DNA from: Propionivibrio soli
GTDB lineage: Bacteria > Pseudomonadota > Gammaproteobacteria > Burkholderiales > Rhodocyclaceae
Direction of reading: 5' to 3'
DNA: 64,000 nt
NCBI RefSeq assembly: GCF_025770765.1
Contig: NZ_JANZKY010000003.1
Location: forward strand, 186,001 to 250,000
Shown in pieces: positions 17,604 to 26,234 of the stretch. A program made the translations under genes and the position numbers. How positions within the stretch are numbered: the first letter of the stretch is position 1; every line of letters begins with the position of its first letter. The notes beneath the pieces were generated by a model. The model saw only the letters and a program-made list of their open reading frames with translations. It did no database searches and had not been told where the DNA came from.

Positions 17604-20186
17604 TCAGGATTCAGCGACCCGCTTGGCAATGTGCGCGAGGGCTTCCTCCACCTGGTCGATGAGAATCAGGCAAATATCGTTGGGTTGTAGCGCCGCCATC
17701 GCTGTGTCGATCGCCACAAACTCGCCACGGATTTCTTGCACGTCCTTGGCTCGTTTTGCGTTTGCCAGCCCCTCGCGCAATAAGGCAAGCACCTCGCCGT
17801 CGGCGCGCCCGCGCTGGCATTGATCCTGATAGAGCACGATGCTGTCGAATGCGTCACCGAGGATTTCAGTCTGTTGGCGGATGTCCTCATCGCGCCGATC
17901 GCCAGCACCGCTGATGACAACTGAACGCCGGGCGCCAGCTTGCGTGGGCATAGCGTCAATCGCCTGCACGAGCGCGCGGATGGCGTCCGGGTTGTGCCCA
18001 TAGTCGGCGATCAGCGTGGCTCCGCGGTACTGGAACAGGTTGAAGCGCCCAGGGGCCGATTGCGCGTCATTGACGAAGCCGGCGAGCCCGGCGCGGATTG
18101 CCGCCCATTCGAAGCCAAGCGCCCAGCCGGCGCCAATAGCCGCCATGGCATTCTCGATCTGGAAGCCGATGGTTCCGTTGGCGGTCACCGGAATGTGGGA
18201 AAGCGGCAGGCGTTCGGAGAATGAGCCTTCGGCGGCGACGATATCGTTGCCATCGAGGTAGATGATGCGCTTGCCCTGAGCGCGGTGCATCGCCATGACG
18301 GGATGGCTACGGTCCCGGGCGAAGAACGTTACCTTGCCGGGACAGGAGTCGGCCATGCGCGCAACCATCGGGTCGGCGGCGTTGAGTACCGCGACGCCGA
18401 CATCTGGTTTCACGTTCTGCACGATGACGCGCTTAACGACCGAGAGGTCCTCGACCGTGCTGATGTAGGAAAGCCCGAGATGGTCGCCGGCGCCGATGTT
18501 GGTCACCACGGCGACGTCGCAGCGATCGAAGCCCAAGCCTTCGCGAAGTACGCCGCCGCGCGCCGTTTCAAGCACCGCCGCATCGACGTCCGGGTGAAAG
18601 AGAACGTTGCGCGCGCTTTTCGGGCCGCTGCAGTCGCCGGTGTCGATGCGCCGACCAGCGATGTAGACGCCGTCGGTGCTTGTCATCCCGACGCGCAGTC
18701 CGGTGTTGGCGAGAATGCTGGCGATCAGGCGCACGGTCGTTGTTTTTCCGTTGGTACCTGCCACGGCAACGAGTGGAATGCGGGCGTCGTCGCCCTCTTC
18801 GAACATGTTGGCGATGATCGCTTCGCCGACCGGTCGCCCCTTGCCGAACGATGGCTGCAGGTGCATGCGCAGCCCGGGGGCGGCATTCAGTTCGACGATT
18901 CCGCCGCCTTGCTCTTCGAGTGGGCGCAAGACGTTGTTGCAGACGATATCGACCCCGGCGATATCGAGACCGACCATCTGTGCCGCGGCTACGGCGCGAG
19001 CAGCAAAGTCCGGATGAACGTCGTCGGTCACGTCAGTGGCGGTACCGCCGGTCGAGAGATTGGCATTGTTGCGCAGGATGACGCGCTGTCCCTTGGCGGG
19101 TATCGAGTCCGCCGTCAGTCCGTCCTCGGCGAGGCGGGCGAGGGCGATGTCGTCGAAACGGATTTTCGTCAGCGAGGTGGCGTGGCCTGTACCCCGTCGC
19201 GGGTCCTTGTTGACCTGTTCGACGAGTTCGCGAACCGTGTGGACGCCGTCGCCGATGACCATCGGCGGTTCGCGGCGCGCCGCCGCGATGACTTTATCGC
19301 CGACAACGAGGATGCGGTGATCGTGGCCCTGGAGGTAGCGCTCGACGAGCACCTCGTCGCTGATCTTGAAGGCGGCCGCATAAGCCCTTTCGATTTGCTC
19401 GCGCGTCGTGAGGTTTACGGTGACCCCTTTGCCCTGGTTGCCATCCTGTGGCTTGACGACAATCGCGCCGCCGATTTCGCCGGCGGCCGCCCAGGCGTCT
19501 TCGGCGCTTGAGACCGGGCGGCCGACGGGAACAGGGACGCCGGCCGATTGCAGCAGCGTCTTCGTCAGTTCTTTATCTTGCGCAATCGATTCGGCAACGG
19601 CGCTTGTGCGATCGGTTTCCGCCGCCTGAATGCGCCGCTGTTTGCTGCCCCACCCGAACTGCACCATGCTGCCTTCGGTGAGGCGGCGGTAAGGAATGCC
19701 GCGGGCTACCGCCGCATAGACGATCGATCCGGTGCTCGGGCCGAGGCGGACATCTTCGTCGAGCTCGCGCAAGCGGGTCAGGGCCGATGCCACGTCGAAA
19801 GGCGCGTCGTCGACGGCGGCCTGGCACAGCTCGCGGGCAAGCTCGAACGCCAGCCGGCCGACGGCCTCTTCGCTGTACTCGACGACCACCTGATAGACGC
19901 CAGGCTCGGTCGTCTGCGCGGTGCGACTGAACGTTACCGGGCATCCCGCCTGAGCTTCAAGGCCCAGTGTCGCAAATTCGAGCGCGTGCGCCATTGAAAC
20001 GACATCGCCGCTCGCGACGGGCTGCAGTAGGGCGATCTCTGGGAAGCGTTCGCGCAGGCGTGCTTCGAATCCCGGGATATTGCTGATGTCGCGTTCGTCT
20101 TCCGCGCATGAAACGATGGCTTCGATGGCGGTGTGGCGGCTCCACAGGTTTGGGCCGCGCAGCGCCCGAATGCGTGATACGTCCAT
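17604..20186 (-). CDS. cphA: Cyanophycin synthetase, full-length
   Basis: An 860-residue CphA, which builds the storage polymer cyanophycin (an Asp backbone with Arg side chains) without ribosomes. An N-terminal domain (about 1-160) is followed by an ATP-grasp domain (about 195-460; VVKPQDGNQGKGV, IVELNAAPGLRMHL). A Mur-ligase half then has P-loop GTNGKTTT (about 477-484) and a complete C-terminal lobe (SAPGRFNLFQ, IADYGHNPDAI, ISGAGDRRDEDI). The length fits the family. It is the last gene of a minus-strand cluster after the shorter paralogue, 73 bases away. Confidence 0.95.
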   Translation of the reverse strand: MDVSRIRALRGPNLWSRHTAIEAIVSCAEDERDISNIPGFEARLRERFPEIALLQPVASGDVVSMAHALEFATLGLEAQAGCPVTFSRTAQTTEPGVYQVVVEYSEEAVGRLAFELARELCQAAVDDAPFDVASALTRLRELDEDVRLGPSTGSIVYAAVARGIPYRRLTEGSMVQFGWGSKQRRIQAAETDRTSAVAESIAQDKELTKTLLQSAGVPVPVGRPVSSAEDAWAAAGEIGGAIVVKPQDGNQGKGVTVNLTTREQIERAYAAAFKISDEVLVERYLQGHDHRILVVGDKVIAAARREPPMVIGDGVHTVRELVEQVNKDPRRGTGHATSLTKIRFDDIALARLAEDGLTADSIPAKGQRVILRNNANLSTGGTATDVTDDVHPDFAARAVAAAQMVGLDIAGVDIVCNNVLRPLEEQGGGIVELNAAPGLRMHLQPSFGKGRPVGEAIIANMFEEGDDARIPLVAVAGTNGKTTTVRLIASILANTGLRVGMTSTDGVYIAGRRIDTGDCSGPKSARNVLFHPDVDAAVLETARGGVLREGLGFDRCDVAVVTNIGAGDHLGLSYISTVEDLSVVKRVIVQNVKPDVGVAVLNAADPMVARMADSCPGKVTFFARDRSHPVMAMHRAQGKRIIYLDGNDIVAAEGSFSERLPLSHIPVTANGTIGFQIENAMAAIGAGWALGFEWAAIRAGLAGFVNDAQSAPGRFNLFQYRGATLIADYGHNPDAIRALVQAIDAMPTQAGARRSVVISGAGDRRDEDIRQQTEILGDAFDSIVLYQDQCQRGRADGEVLALLREGLANAKRAKDVQEIRGEFVAIDTAMAALQPNDICLILIDQVEEALAHIAKRVAES

Positions 20187-20259
20187 ATCCGATTTCCTTG
20201 TGTCTTTCGGTTACTCCGGATGTCGGTCATCCGTGTTCTGGCTCATGCCGGCGCGGATT

Positions 20260-22431
20260 TCAGTCGGCGAAGAAGGTTTCGATTCCGGTGCGCATGACGT
20301 CGAGCGAAACGTCCAGCGCCCAGGCGGCGGCTACGGCCGCCAGCACGTTCTCGATCTGGGCCTTGTCGTTTCCGCCGCCGGTCAGCGGAATGTCGGCAAG
20401 CCGCGCCAACGATTGTTCCCCTTGGCCGCTGGCGAGCATGACGTGTCCGTAACGCACGATCACGGCCCGCTTGCCCTGTTCGCGGTGCGCCGCGATGGCC
20501 GGCAAGTCCGGGTCGGCGGCGAAGTAGATTACCTCGCCATCGCACAACGATGCCATTTCGACGAGCATGGGCTCGCGGGCGTTGAGCACTGCGGCACCGC
20601 CAGGCAGCACGAGATCCACCTGTGTCCGCAAGACCGTGAATACGTTTTCCGGGGTTTCGACGTAGAAGCGGCCGGTATGGCGGGCGACGTCAACGTTCGT
20701 AACGATGCCGATCTGGCAGCGATCGTATGCGAGGCCCTTGCCGAGAATCTCATCCGTGCCGTTTTCAAAAACCGCGGCCTCGATCGCGCGGTTCATCAGA
20801 ATGCGATGAGCGGCTTCCCATGTTGCGCGGTCTCCGGACTCCGAGCGGCGGCGATCCAGGTACAAGCCGTCGCTGCAAGCAAGCCCCGTGTGCTTTCCGG
20901 ACAGCGTAAGCAGGCGAGCGACGAGGCGAGCGACCGTCGTCTTGCCGCAGCTCCCGGTAATACCGATGACGGGAACCCGGCCGTTGTCGCCGTTGGGGAA
21001 CAGGTGATCGATGATGGCGCGCCCCACCGGGCGTGCTTCGCCCGTCGCCGGCTTGATGTGCATGAGCAAGCCTGGACCTGCGTTGACTTCGACGATGGCG
21101 CCGCGCTGTTCTTCGAGCGGGCGGGAGATGTCTTCACACACCAGATCGACACCGGCGATATCGAGGCCGACGATGCGCGCCGCCAGCGAAGCGGTTTCGG
21201 CCACGCTCGGGTGCACGGAGTCGGTGATGTCGCAGGTGTGATTTCCGGTGCGGATGATGAGCACTTCGCGTCCGGCCGGGGGGATCGAATCCGGCGTGAA
21301 ACCCTGGCGCGTGACTTCATGCAGGGCAACGGGGTTCTCGCTGAGGACGACCACGTCGAGCGGAAACTCCTCGGCCGCACCTCGCCGCGGGTCGGAGTTG
21401 ATTTGCAGGTCGATGAGTTCGTTGATGGTCGATTTGCCGTCGCCGACTACGGCCGCGGTTTCTCCGCGCGCGGCCGCGATCATGCGGCCGCCGACGATGA
21501 GCAGGCGATGCTCCGAGCCGCGAATGAAACGTTCAACGATGACGCCGCTGCCTTCTTCCAGGGCAGCGGCGTAGGCGCTTTCGACTTCCTCGCGCGTCAT
21601 CAGATTGGTGAACACGCCACGTCCGTGATTGCCGTCGGTCGGTTTGACGACGACCGGCAGGCCGATATCCTCGGCAGCCGCCCACGCATCTTCGGCGCTG
21701 TCGACAATGCGGCCCTCGGGAATCGGCACGCCGCAAGATTGGAGCAGGTTTTTCGTCAGATCTTTGTCGCGGGAGATCGTCTCGGCGATCGCGCTCGTGC
21801 GGTCGGTTTCTGCGGTCCAGATGCGCCGGCTGCGGACGCCGTAGCCGAGCTGGACGAGGTTCCCGTCAGCGAGGAGGCGGATGGCGGGGATACGCCGTTC
21901 CTTGCTGGTCGCCGCCTCGACAATGCAGCCGGTGCTGGGACCCAGCAGCTTGCGCTCGGCCATATCGCGCAAACGCTCCACCGTCGCAGGAACGTCGAAG
22001 GGGCGGTCCTCGATGGCCGCCATGACGAGTTCGCGACCCGCTTCCAGGCAGGCGCGCGTGACTTCCTCGTGCCAGGCGCGGATGACGACCTTGTACACAC
22101 CGGTCAGATGCGTCTGCCGCGCCTTGCCGAAGCCGCCCGGCATGCCGGCGAGGTTCTGCAGTTCGAGCGAAACGTGTTCCATGATATGCGCCGGCCACGT
22201 GCCTTCTTCCAAGCGACGCAGGAAACCGCCGCGCTCACCGTAGCTGCAACGGTGCTCGATCAGGGTGGGCAGAAAGGCTTTCAGCCGGTCGACAAAACCG
22301 GGCAGGACATTCGACGGGCAGTCTTCCAGCGCGCCGATGTCGACCACGGCCTCGATGACTGGCCGGTACGTCCAAATATTCGGTCCGCGCAGGTAGCGGA
22401 CTTCGAGAAACTTGATGTCTTTCGTTTTCAT
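20260..22431 (-). CDS. CphA-like cyanophycin synthetase lacking the C-terminal Mur-ligase lobe
   Basis: A 723-residue paralogue of CphA. N-terminal (GPNIWTYRPVIEAVV) and ATP-grasp (VVKPTDGNHGRGVF, IVEVNAGPGLLMHI) regions and the Mur central domain with intact P-loop GSCGKTT are present. It stops at DVMRTGIETFFAD, about 137 residues short of CphA, so the Rossmann-like lobe that contacts the amino acid is absent. Paired long and short genes (cphA and cphA') are known in betaproteobacteria. The short form may need CphA as partner or use another substrate; both are inference. It precedes cphA in the cluster. Confidence 0.9.
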   Translation of the reverse strand: MKTKDIKFLEVRYLRGPNIWTYRPVIEAVVDIGALEDCPSNVLPGFVDRLKAFLPTLIEHRCSYGERGGFLRRLEEGTWPAHIMEHVSLELQNLAGMPGGFGKARQTHLTGVYKVVIRAWHEEVTRACLEAGRELVMAAIEDRPFDVPATVERLRDMAERKLLGPSTGCIVEAATSKERRIPAIRLLADGNLVQLGYGVRSRRIWTAETDRTSAIAETISRDKDLTKNLLQSCGVPIPEGRIVDSAEDAWAAAEDIGLPVVVKPTDGNHGRGVFTNLMTREEVESAYAAALEEGSGVIVERFIRGSEHRLLIVGGRMIAAARGETAAVVGDGKSTINELIDLQINSDPRRGAAEEFPLDVVVLSENPVALHEVTRQGFTPDSIPPAGREVLIIRTGNHTCDITDSVHPSVAETASLAARIVGLDIAGVDLVCEDISRPLEEQRGAIVEVNAGPGLLMHIKPATGEARPVGRAIIDHLFPNGDNGRVPVIGITGSCGKTTVARLVARLLTLSGKHTGLACSDGLYLDRRRSESGDRATWEAAHRILMNRAIEAAVFENGTDEILGKGLAYDRCQIGIVTNVDVARHTGRFYVETPENVFTVLRTQVDLVLPGGAAVLNAREPMLVEMASLCDGEVIYFAADPDLPAIAAHREQGKRAVIVRYGHVMLASGQGEQSLARLADIPLTGGGNDKAQIENVLAAVAAAWALDVSLDVMRTGIETFFAD

Positions 22432-22560
22432 CGTCGATGGGGTGGCGAAGGGCGCCGGAAAGGGCTGATCAGGGGTTGTCTATTGACCCAATAACGCGGG
22501 TCGGCGGATTCGGCTGACGCTTGACCTTTGGACAGCCGATGACGGGGGAACATTCGAGGT

Positions 22561-23034
22561 TCAAAGGAAACGATCCAGGATCTTGCGGCTCTGCGTATCC
22601 AGCGCATACCGGTCGCGGATCAGGTAATGGATACCGTTGCTGTCGGCAATGAGCAATCCCGGCGAGGTAAGGCGGCGGATATCCTCTTCGCCCTTGAGCA
22701 CGAGGTCGGTATCCCCATGATTCGTTTTGACCTTCCAGGTACTCGGTGTGGCAAAGCTCGAAACACTGAAGATGCACTCGATGACCGGCATGAATTCGCG
22801 GGCAGCAAGTTCGCTGGCAACGAGATCGCGCAAAGGCGAGGGAAGGTCGTCGAGCCGGTCGATCCACGCTAACTCATGGCCGTGCGGATCGACGAGGGCA
22901 ATACCCTGGTCCGGGGCGCCGATCGGGAAAGCGCGTACCGGAACCACGCCCTCGTGCCGTTCGCCGTCCTCGGTGGTCAGCACGAGACGGCCGAAGGCAT
23001 CGCGTTCGAGGCGGTAATCGGGCAAACCGGTCAT
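22561..23034 (-). CDS. DUF1854 protein of the cyanophycin locus
   Basis: A 157-residue soluble protein with no signal peptide or membrane segment. Recognisable features are LPDYRLERDAFGRLVLTTEDG at the start, an acidic middle (ALVDPHGHELAWIDRLDDLP) and a C-terminal WKVKTNHGDTDLVLKGEEDIRRL segment. This matches my knowledge of DUF1854 proteins encoded beside cphA in betaproteobacteria; their function is unknown. Its start overlaps the ABC transporter stop by four bases (ATGA), so the two proteins are probably made in fixed proportion. The gap of about 130 bases to the next cphA-like gene shows no gene. Confidence 0.85.
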   Translation of the reverse strand: MTGLPDYRLERDAFGRLVLTTEDGERHEGVVPVRAFPIGAPDQGIALVDPHGHELAWIDRLDDLPSPLRDLVASELAAREFMPVIECIFSVSSFATPSTWKVKTNHGDTDLVLKGEEDIRRLTSPGLLIADSNGIHYLIRDRYALDTQSRKILDRFL

Positions 23035-25382
23035 TCGCGATCTCCTTCGTCCTTGCCGACGATTACCGGCGGGCGGGATTCGCCTTCGGAATCGACGTTG
23101 CGCGCCTGCGCCTGATAGAGGCGGTAGTAGTGGCCCTCACACGCCATCAATTCGTCGTGCGTGCCAACCTCGACGACGCTGCCACGATCGAGCACTACGA
23201 GCCGGTTGGCTTCACGCAAGGTGGACAGCCGGTGGGCGATGGCGATTGTCGTGCGTCCGCGCACAAGATTGTCGAGGGCCTTCTGAATTTCTTTCTCGGT
23301 CGTCGTATCGACCGACGATGTGGCTTCGTCGAGAATCAGGATCTTCGGGTCGATGAGTAGCGCGCGCGCGATTGAGATGCGTTGGCGTTCGCCGCCCGAT
23401 AACGCCTGCCCGCGTTCGCCAACCAGCGAATCGTAACCGTGCGGCAGGCGCAGAATGAACTCATGGGCGTGCGCGGCACGCGCGGCGGCGACAATCTCCT
23501 CGCGTGTCGCATCCGGTTTGCCGTAGGCAATGTTCTCCGCGATGGTACCGAAAAACAGGAAGGGTTCCTGCAGCACGAGCCCGATGTGCCGACGGTACTC
23601 GGCGACGGGCAGCGAGCGGATATCCACGCCGTCGATCAGGATCGCGCCCTCGGTCACGTCGTAGAAACGGCAGATCAGGTTGACCATCGTGCTCTTGCCC
23701 GAGCCGCTATGGCCGACGAGGCCAACCATTTCGCCCGGCTCAATGGTCAGGCTGACATCGCGGGTGACGCTGCGCGTCCCGTAGCGGAAACCGACGCCGC
23801 GCAACTCGATGCGGCCGGTAACCGACGACAGATGCACGGGGTTGGCCGGTTCCGGCACGCTGGAAACATGATCGAGGACGTCGAAAATGCGCTTGGCGCC
23901 GGCGGCGGCCTTCTGGGTTACCGAGACAATCCTGCTCATCGAATCGAGGCGTGTATAGAAGCGTCCGATGTAGGCGAGGAAGGCGGTCAGCACGCCGACC
24001 GAAATGTCGTTTTGCGAGATCTGCCAGATGCCGAACGCCCAGATGATGAGCAGGCCGATCTCGGTGAGCAGCGTCACCGTCGGGCCAAAGAGCGACCAGA
24101 CTTTGTTGACTTTGTCATTGACTTCCAGATTGTGCGCATTGGCGGCGCGGAAGCGGGCGGCTTCCCGCTGTTCCTGTGCGAAGGCCTTGACGACCCGGAT
24201 GCCGGGGATCGTATCGGCTAGCACGTTGGTAACCTCGGCCCAGATGCGGTCGACGCGTTCGAAACCGGTGCGCAGCTTCTCGCGCACGGTATGGATCAGG
24301 AAGGCGATAACGGGCAGGGGCAGGAGCGTGACGAGCGCGAGCCAGTGGTTGATCGATGCCAGGATCACCGTGGTCATGGTGATCATCAACACGTCGGTGG
24401 CGAAATCGAGGAAGTGTAGTGAGATGAAGATGTTGATACGGTCGGTTTCCGAACCGATGCGCGCCATCAGGTCCCCCGTCCGCTTGCCACCGAAATACTC
24501 CTGCGACAGTTTCAGCAGGTGTTCGTAGGTAGTTGTGCGCAGGTCGGCACCGATGCGCTCCGAAACCAGCGCCAGGATGTACGTGCGTGCCCAACCGAGC
24601 ACCCAGGCGAGAAGTGCGGCGCCGAGCAGCCCCGAAAGGTAGAGCGTGACGCGCCCGCGGTCGATCGGCATACCGTTTTGATAAGGGATCAACACCTTGT
24701 CCATCAACGGCATGGTCAGATACGGCGGCACCAGCGTCGCGGCTGTCGAAGCGAGCGAGAGCAGGAAACCGGCCAGCAAACGCCAACGGTACGGGCGGGC
24801 GAAGCGCCAAAGGCGGAACAGTGTCCAGGTCGAGGGCGGTGTGTGAATTTCCTTGCTGCATACAGGGCATTCCTCCTGCCCGGCGAGCAGCGGCGTTTCG
24901 CAGTTCGGGCACAGCGCCTGGGCCGGAGGAGGCGGCATTTGCTTCGTCAGCACGTAGGTAAGCTGACGGTCGAAATGCTCGATGAGTCGCCCGGCGGCGA
25001 TATCGCTCCCAAGGGTATAGCGCCAGTGGGCGAGCCGCGAGGAGATGTCGAAAAGCTCCAGGGTACCGACACCCGCATGGTCACGTCGGGTGAGCCTCAG
25101 ACCATCGCGAAAAGAGAAGCTCTGCCAGCCCTGTCCATGGGTACTCGCTTCGCCCGTATTTGAATTCCCGGGGGCGGCCAGCAAGCGGCGATCGGTCAGG
25201 ACAACGATGCTTGAGGTGAAATGAAGCTGGGCGTCGAGGTCGATCTCCAGCCACGAAAGGATGCGCTCATCGGCCTCGAGTTGCGTGTCCACTTCCGTCC
25301 GCCAGTGCTCCGGAAACGGAAGGCTGGAAGCGTTGACGGCAGGCGGCGGTAGGGTTGAGGACGACGGGGAGCGGACAGTCAT
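23031..25382 (-). CDS. ABC exporter with PH-like and zinc-ribbon N-terminal extension (cyanophycin-associated)
   Basis: A fusion-type ABC half-transporter of 783 residues. Residues about 20-150 form a soluble domain with FTSSIVVLTDRRLLAAPG, typical of bacterial PH-like folds. Residues about 158-175 form a CxxC-x10-CxxC zinc ribbon (CPNC, CPVC). Six transmembrane helices follow (about 200-485), then the nucleotide-binding domain: Walker A GHSGSGKST (about 556), signature LSGGERQ (about 660), Walker B ILILDEATSS. The start at 25382 is preferred over an upstream GTG. It opens the cluster leading to DUF1854 and the two CphA genes; the cargo is unknown. Confidence 0.9.
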   Translation of the reverse strand: MTVRSPSSSTLPPPAVNASSLPFPEHWRTEVDTQLEADERILSWLEIDLDAQLHFTSSIVVLTDRRLLAAPGNSNTGEASTHGQGWQSFSFRDGLRLTRRDHAGVGTLELFDISSRLAHWRYTLGSDIAAGRLIEHFDRQLTYVLTKQMPPPPAQALCPNCETPLLAGQEECPVCSKEIHTPPSTWTLFRLWRFARPYRWRLLAGFLLSLASTAATLVPPYLTMPLMDKVLIPYQNGMPIDRGRVTLYLSGLLGAALLAWVLGWARTYILALVSERIGADLRTTTYEHLLKLSQEYFGGKRTGDLMARIGSETDRINIFISLHFLDFATDVLMITMTTVILASINHWLALVTLLPLPVIAFLIHTVREKLRTGFERVDRIWAEVTNVLADTIPGIRVVKAFAQEQREAARFRAANAHNLEVNDKVNKVWSLFGPTVTLLTEIGLLIIWAFGIWQISQNDISVGVLTAFLAYIGRFYTRLDSMSRIVSVTQKAAAGAKRIFDVLDHVSSVPEPANPVHLSSVTGRIELRGVGFRYGTRSVTRDVSLTIEPGEMVGLVGHSGSGKSTMVNLICRFYDVTEGAILIDGVDIRSLPVAEYRRHIGLVLQEPFLFFGTIAENIAYGKPDATREEIVAAARAAHAHEFILRLPHGYDSLVGERGQALSGGERQRISIARALLIDPKILILDEATSSVDTTTEKEIQKALDNLVRGRTTIAIAHRLSTLREANRLVVLDRGSVVEVGTHDELMACEGHYYRLYQAQARNVDSEGESRPPVIVGKDEGDRE

Positions 25383-25576
25383 TATTCGCGTGTTATACAG
25401 GCGGCCCGATGCCACCGAAGGACGCGAGTATACCGCCTTGGCGCAAGGACCGCGAAGCGCGCGGAAGTCCCCGGCTTCTGCTTTCTCCTAACGCATGTCA
25501 GGTACGCCGGATGACAAACGGTACCGGCTGGGCGTCCTGGCACAAAGAATCGATGTCAAGACGCCTGCCAACCGGG

Positions 25577-26035
25577 TCAGGGCTTGAAAGGTTCGATATC
25601 ACCCGGCTTGCGCAGCATCTTGTTGACCTCGTCGAGATGCATTTCCTCTTCGACGATCAGTTCGCGGGCATATTCCTCTATCAGCACTGAGTGGCCTTCC
25701 GCCTCGCCGAGCAGTTCGTAGTAGGCCTCGAGCGCGGCTTTCTCGTGATCGAGGCTTTCGCGGAGGATGTCGCCGATGTCATGTTTGCGCGATTCGAGCA
25801 ACTGCCCGATCTTCAGCGACGGATGGCCGCCGAGCAACGTTACGAGTTCACCCGCCCGGCGCGCGTGCATCAGGCTCTCGTCGGCGTTCTCCTTGAGCCA
25901 GCCGACGATCGGGATGCGGTTGTAGCCATAGACCATCAGCGCGTAATGCGTGTAGCGCACGACCCCGGCGAGTTCGGCTTCCAGGATGCGGTTGAGGATC
26001 GCGATGAGGGAATTCGTCTTCTCTGCATTCGGCAT
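25577..26035 (-). CDS. bfr: Bacterioferritin-like ferroxidase
   Basis: A 152-residue four-helix ferritin-like protein. Putative di-iron ligands fall on the expected helices: Glu in LEAELAGVVRY, Glu/His in ENADESLMHARRAGE, Glu in ESLDHEKAAL, Glu/His in IVEEEMHLDEV. This pattern fits bacterioferritin, which oxidises and stores iron. No clear heme-ligand Met in the family position can be confirmed by eye. GAGGAGAG lies just upstream of the ATG. It is divergent from the iron-uptake genes on the other side of a 199-base regulatory gap that carries Fur-like palindromes. Confidence 0.85.
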   Translation of the reverse strand: MPNAEKTNSLIAILNRILEAELAGVVRYTHYALMVYGYNRIPIVGWLKENADESLMHARRAGELVTLLGGHPSLKIGQLLESRKHDIGDILRESLDHEKAALEAYYELLGEAEGHSVLIEEYARELIVEEEMHLDEVNKMLRKPGDIEPFKP

Positions 26036-26162
26036 GATGGTCTCTCCTCTGATGCCCCGACCACGGCGCGGGTGAATCCATCTGACCTACACAATCGGCG
26101 ACGGTTCCGGCTCGCTTTGCGCAGCATCCGGTTGTGCGTCGATATCGATCGGGAAAAATATA

Positions 26163-26190
26163 TTGATAGTGAGAATGGTTCTCATATAAG
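26163..26190 (+). promoter_or_regulatory. sigma70-type promoter of the barrel-feoA-feoB operon
   Basis: TTGATA (26163-26168), a 16-base spacer and TATAAG (26185-26190) match the -35 and -10 consensus at five of six positions each. The promoter faces the 26235 gene and is overlapped almost completely by a Fur-like palindrome, so iron repression by occlusion is expected. Confidence 0.7.
26165..26183. promoter_or_regulatory. Fur box 1
   Basis: Nineteen bases beginning GATAGTGAGAATGG match the Fur consensus (GATAATGATAATCATTATC) at 14 of 19 positions. They hold the perfect inverted repeat GAGAA-N3-TTCTC. The box lies across the -35 to -10 interval of the iron-uptake promoter. Confidence 0.75.
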
Positions 26191-26192
26191 AT

Positions 26193-26205
26193 GCGAACCG
26201 TTCTC
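26193..26205. promoter_or_regulatory. Second Fur-like palindrome
   Basis: GCGAA-CCG-TTCTC repeats the architecture of box 1 with one mismatch in the arms, centred 22 bases downstream, about two helical turns away. Tandem Fur dimers would fit; evidence is symmetry and spacing only. Confidence 0.5.
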
Positions 26206-26234
26206 AAAATTTAAACTGTGAAGGAATCTCGATC

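Noticed and set aside
18285-19511. 408-residue open frame opposite cphA
   Set aside because: Same cause: the codon-position GC bias of cphA keeps the opposite frame open; no motif or ribosome site.
20080-22494. 804-residue open frame on the plus strand opposite the cphA-like gene
   Set aside because: It is the mirror of a clearly coding minus-strand gene, rich in His/Arg/Asp runs typical of antisense frames in GC-rich DNA, and shows no domain.
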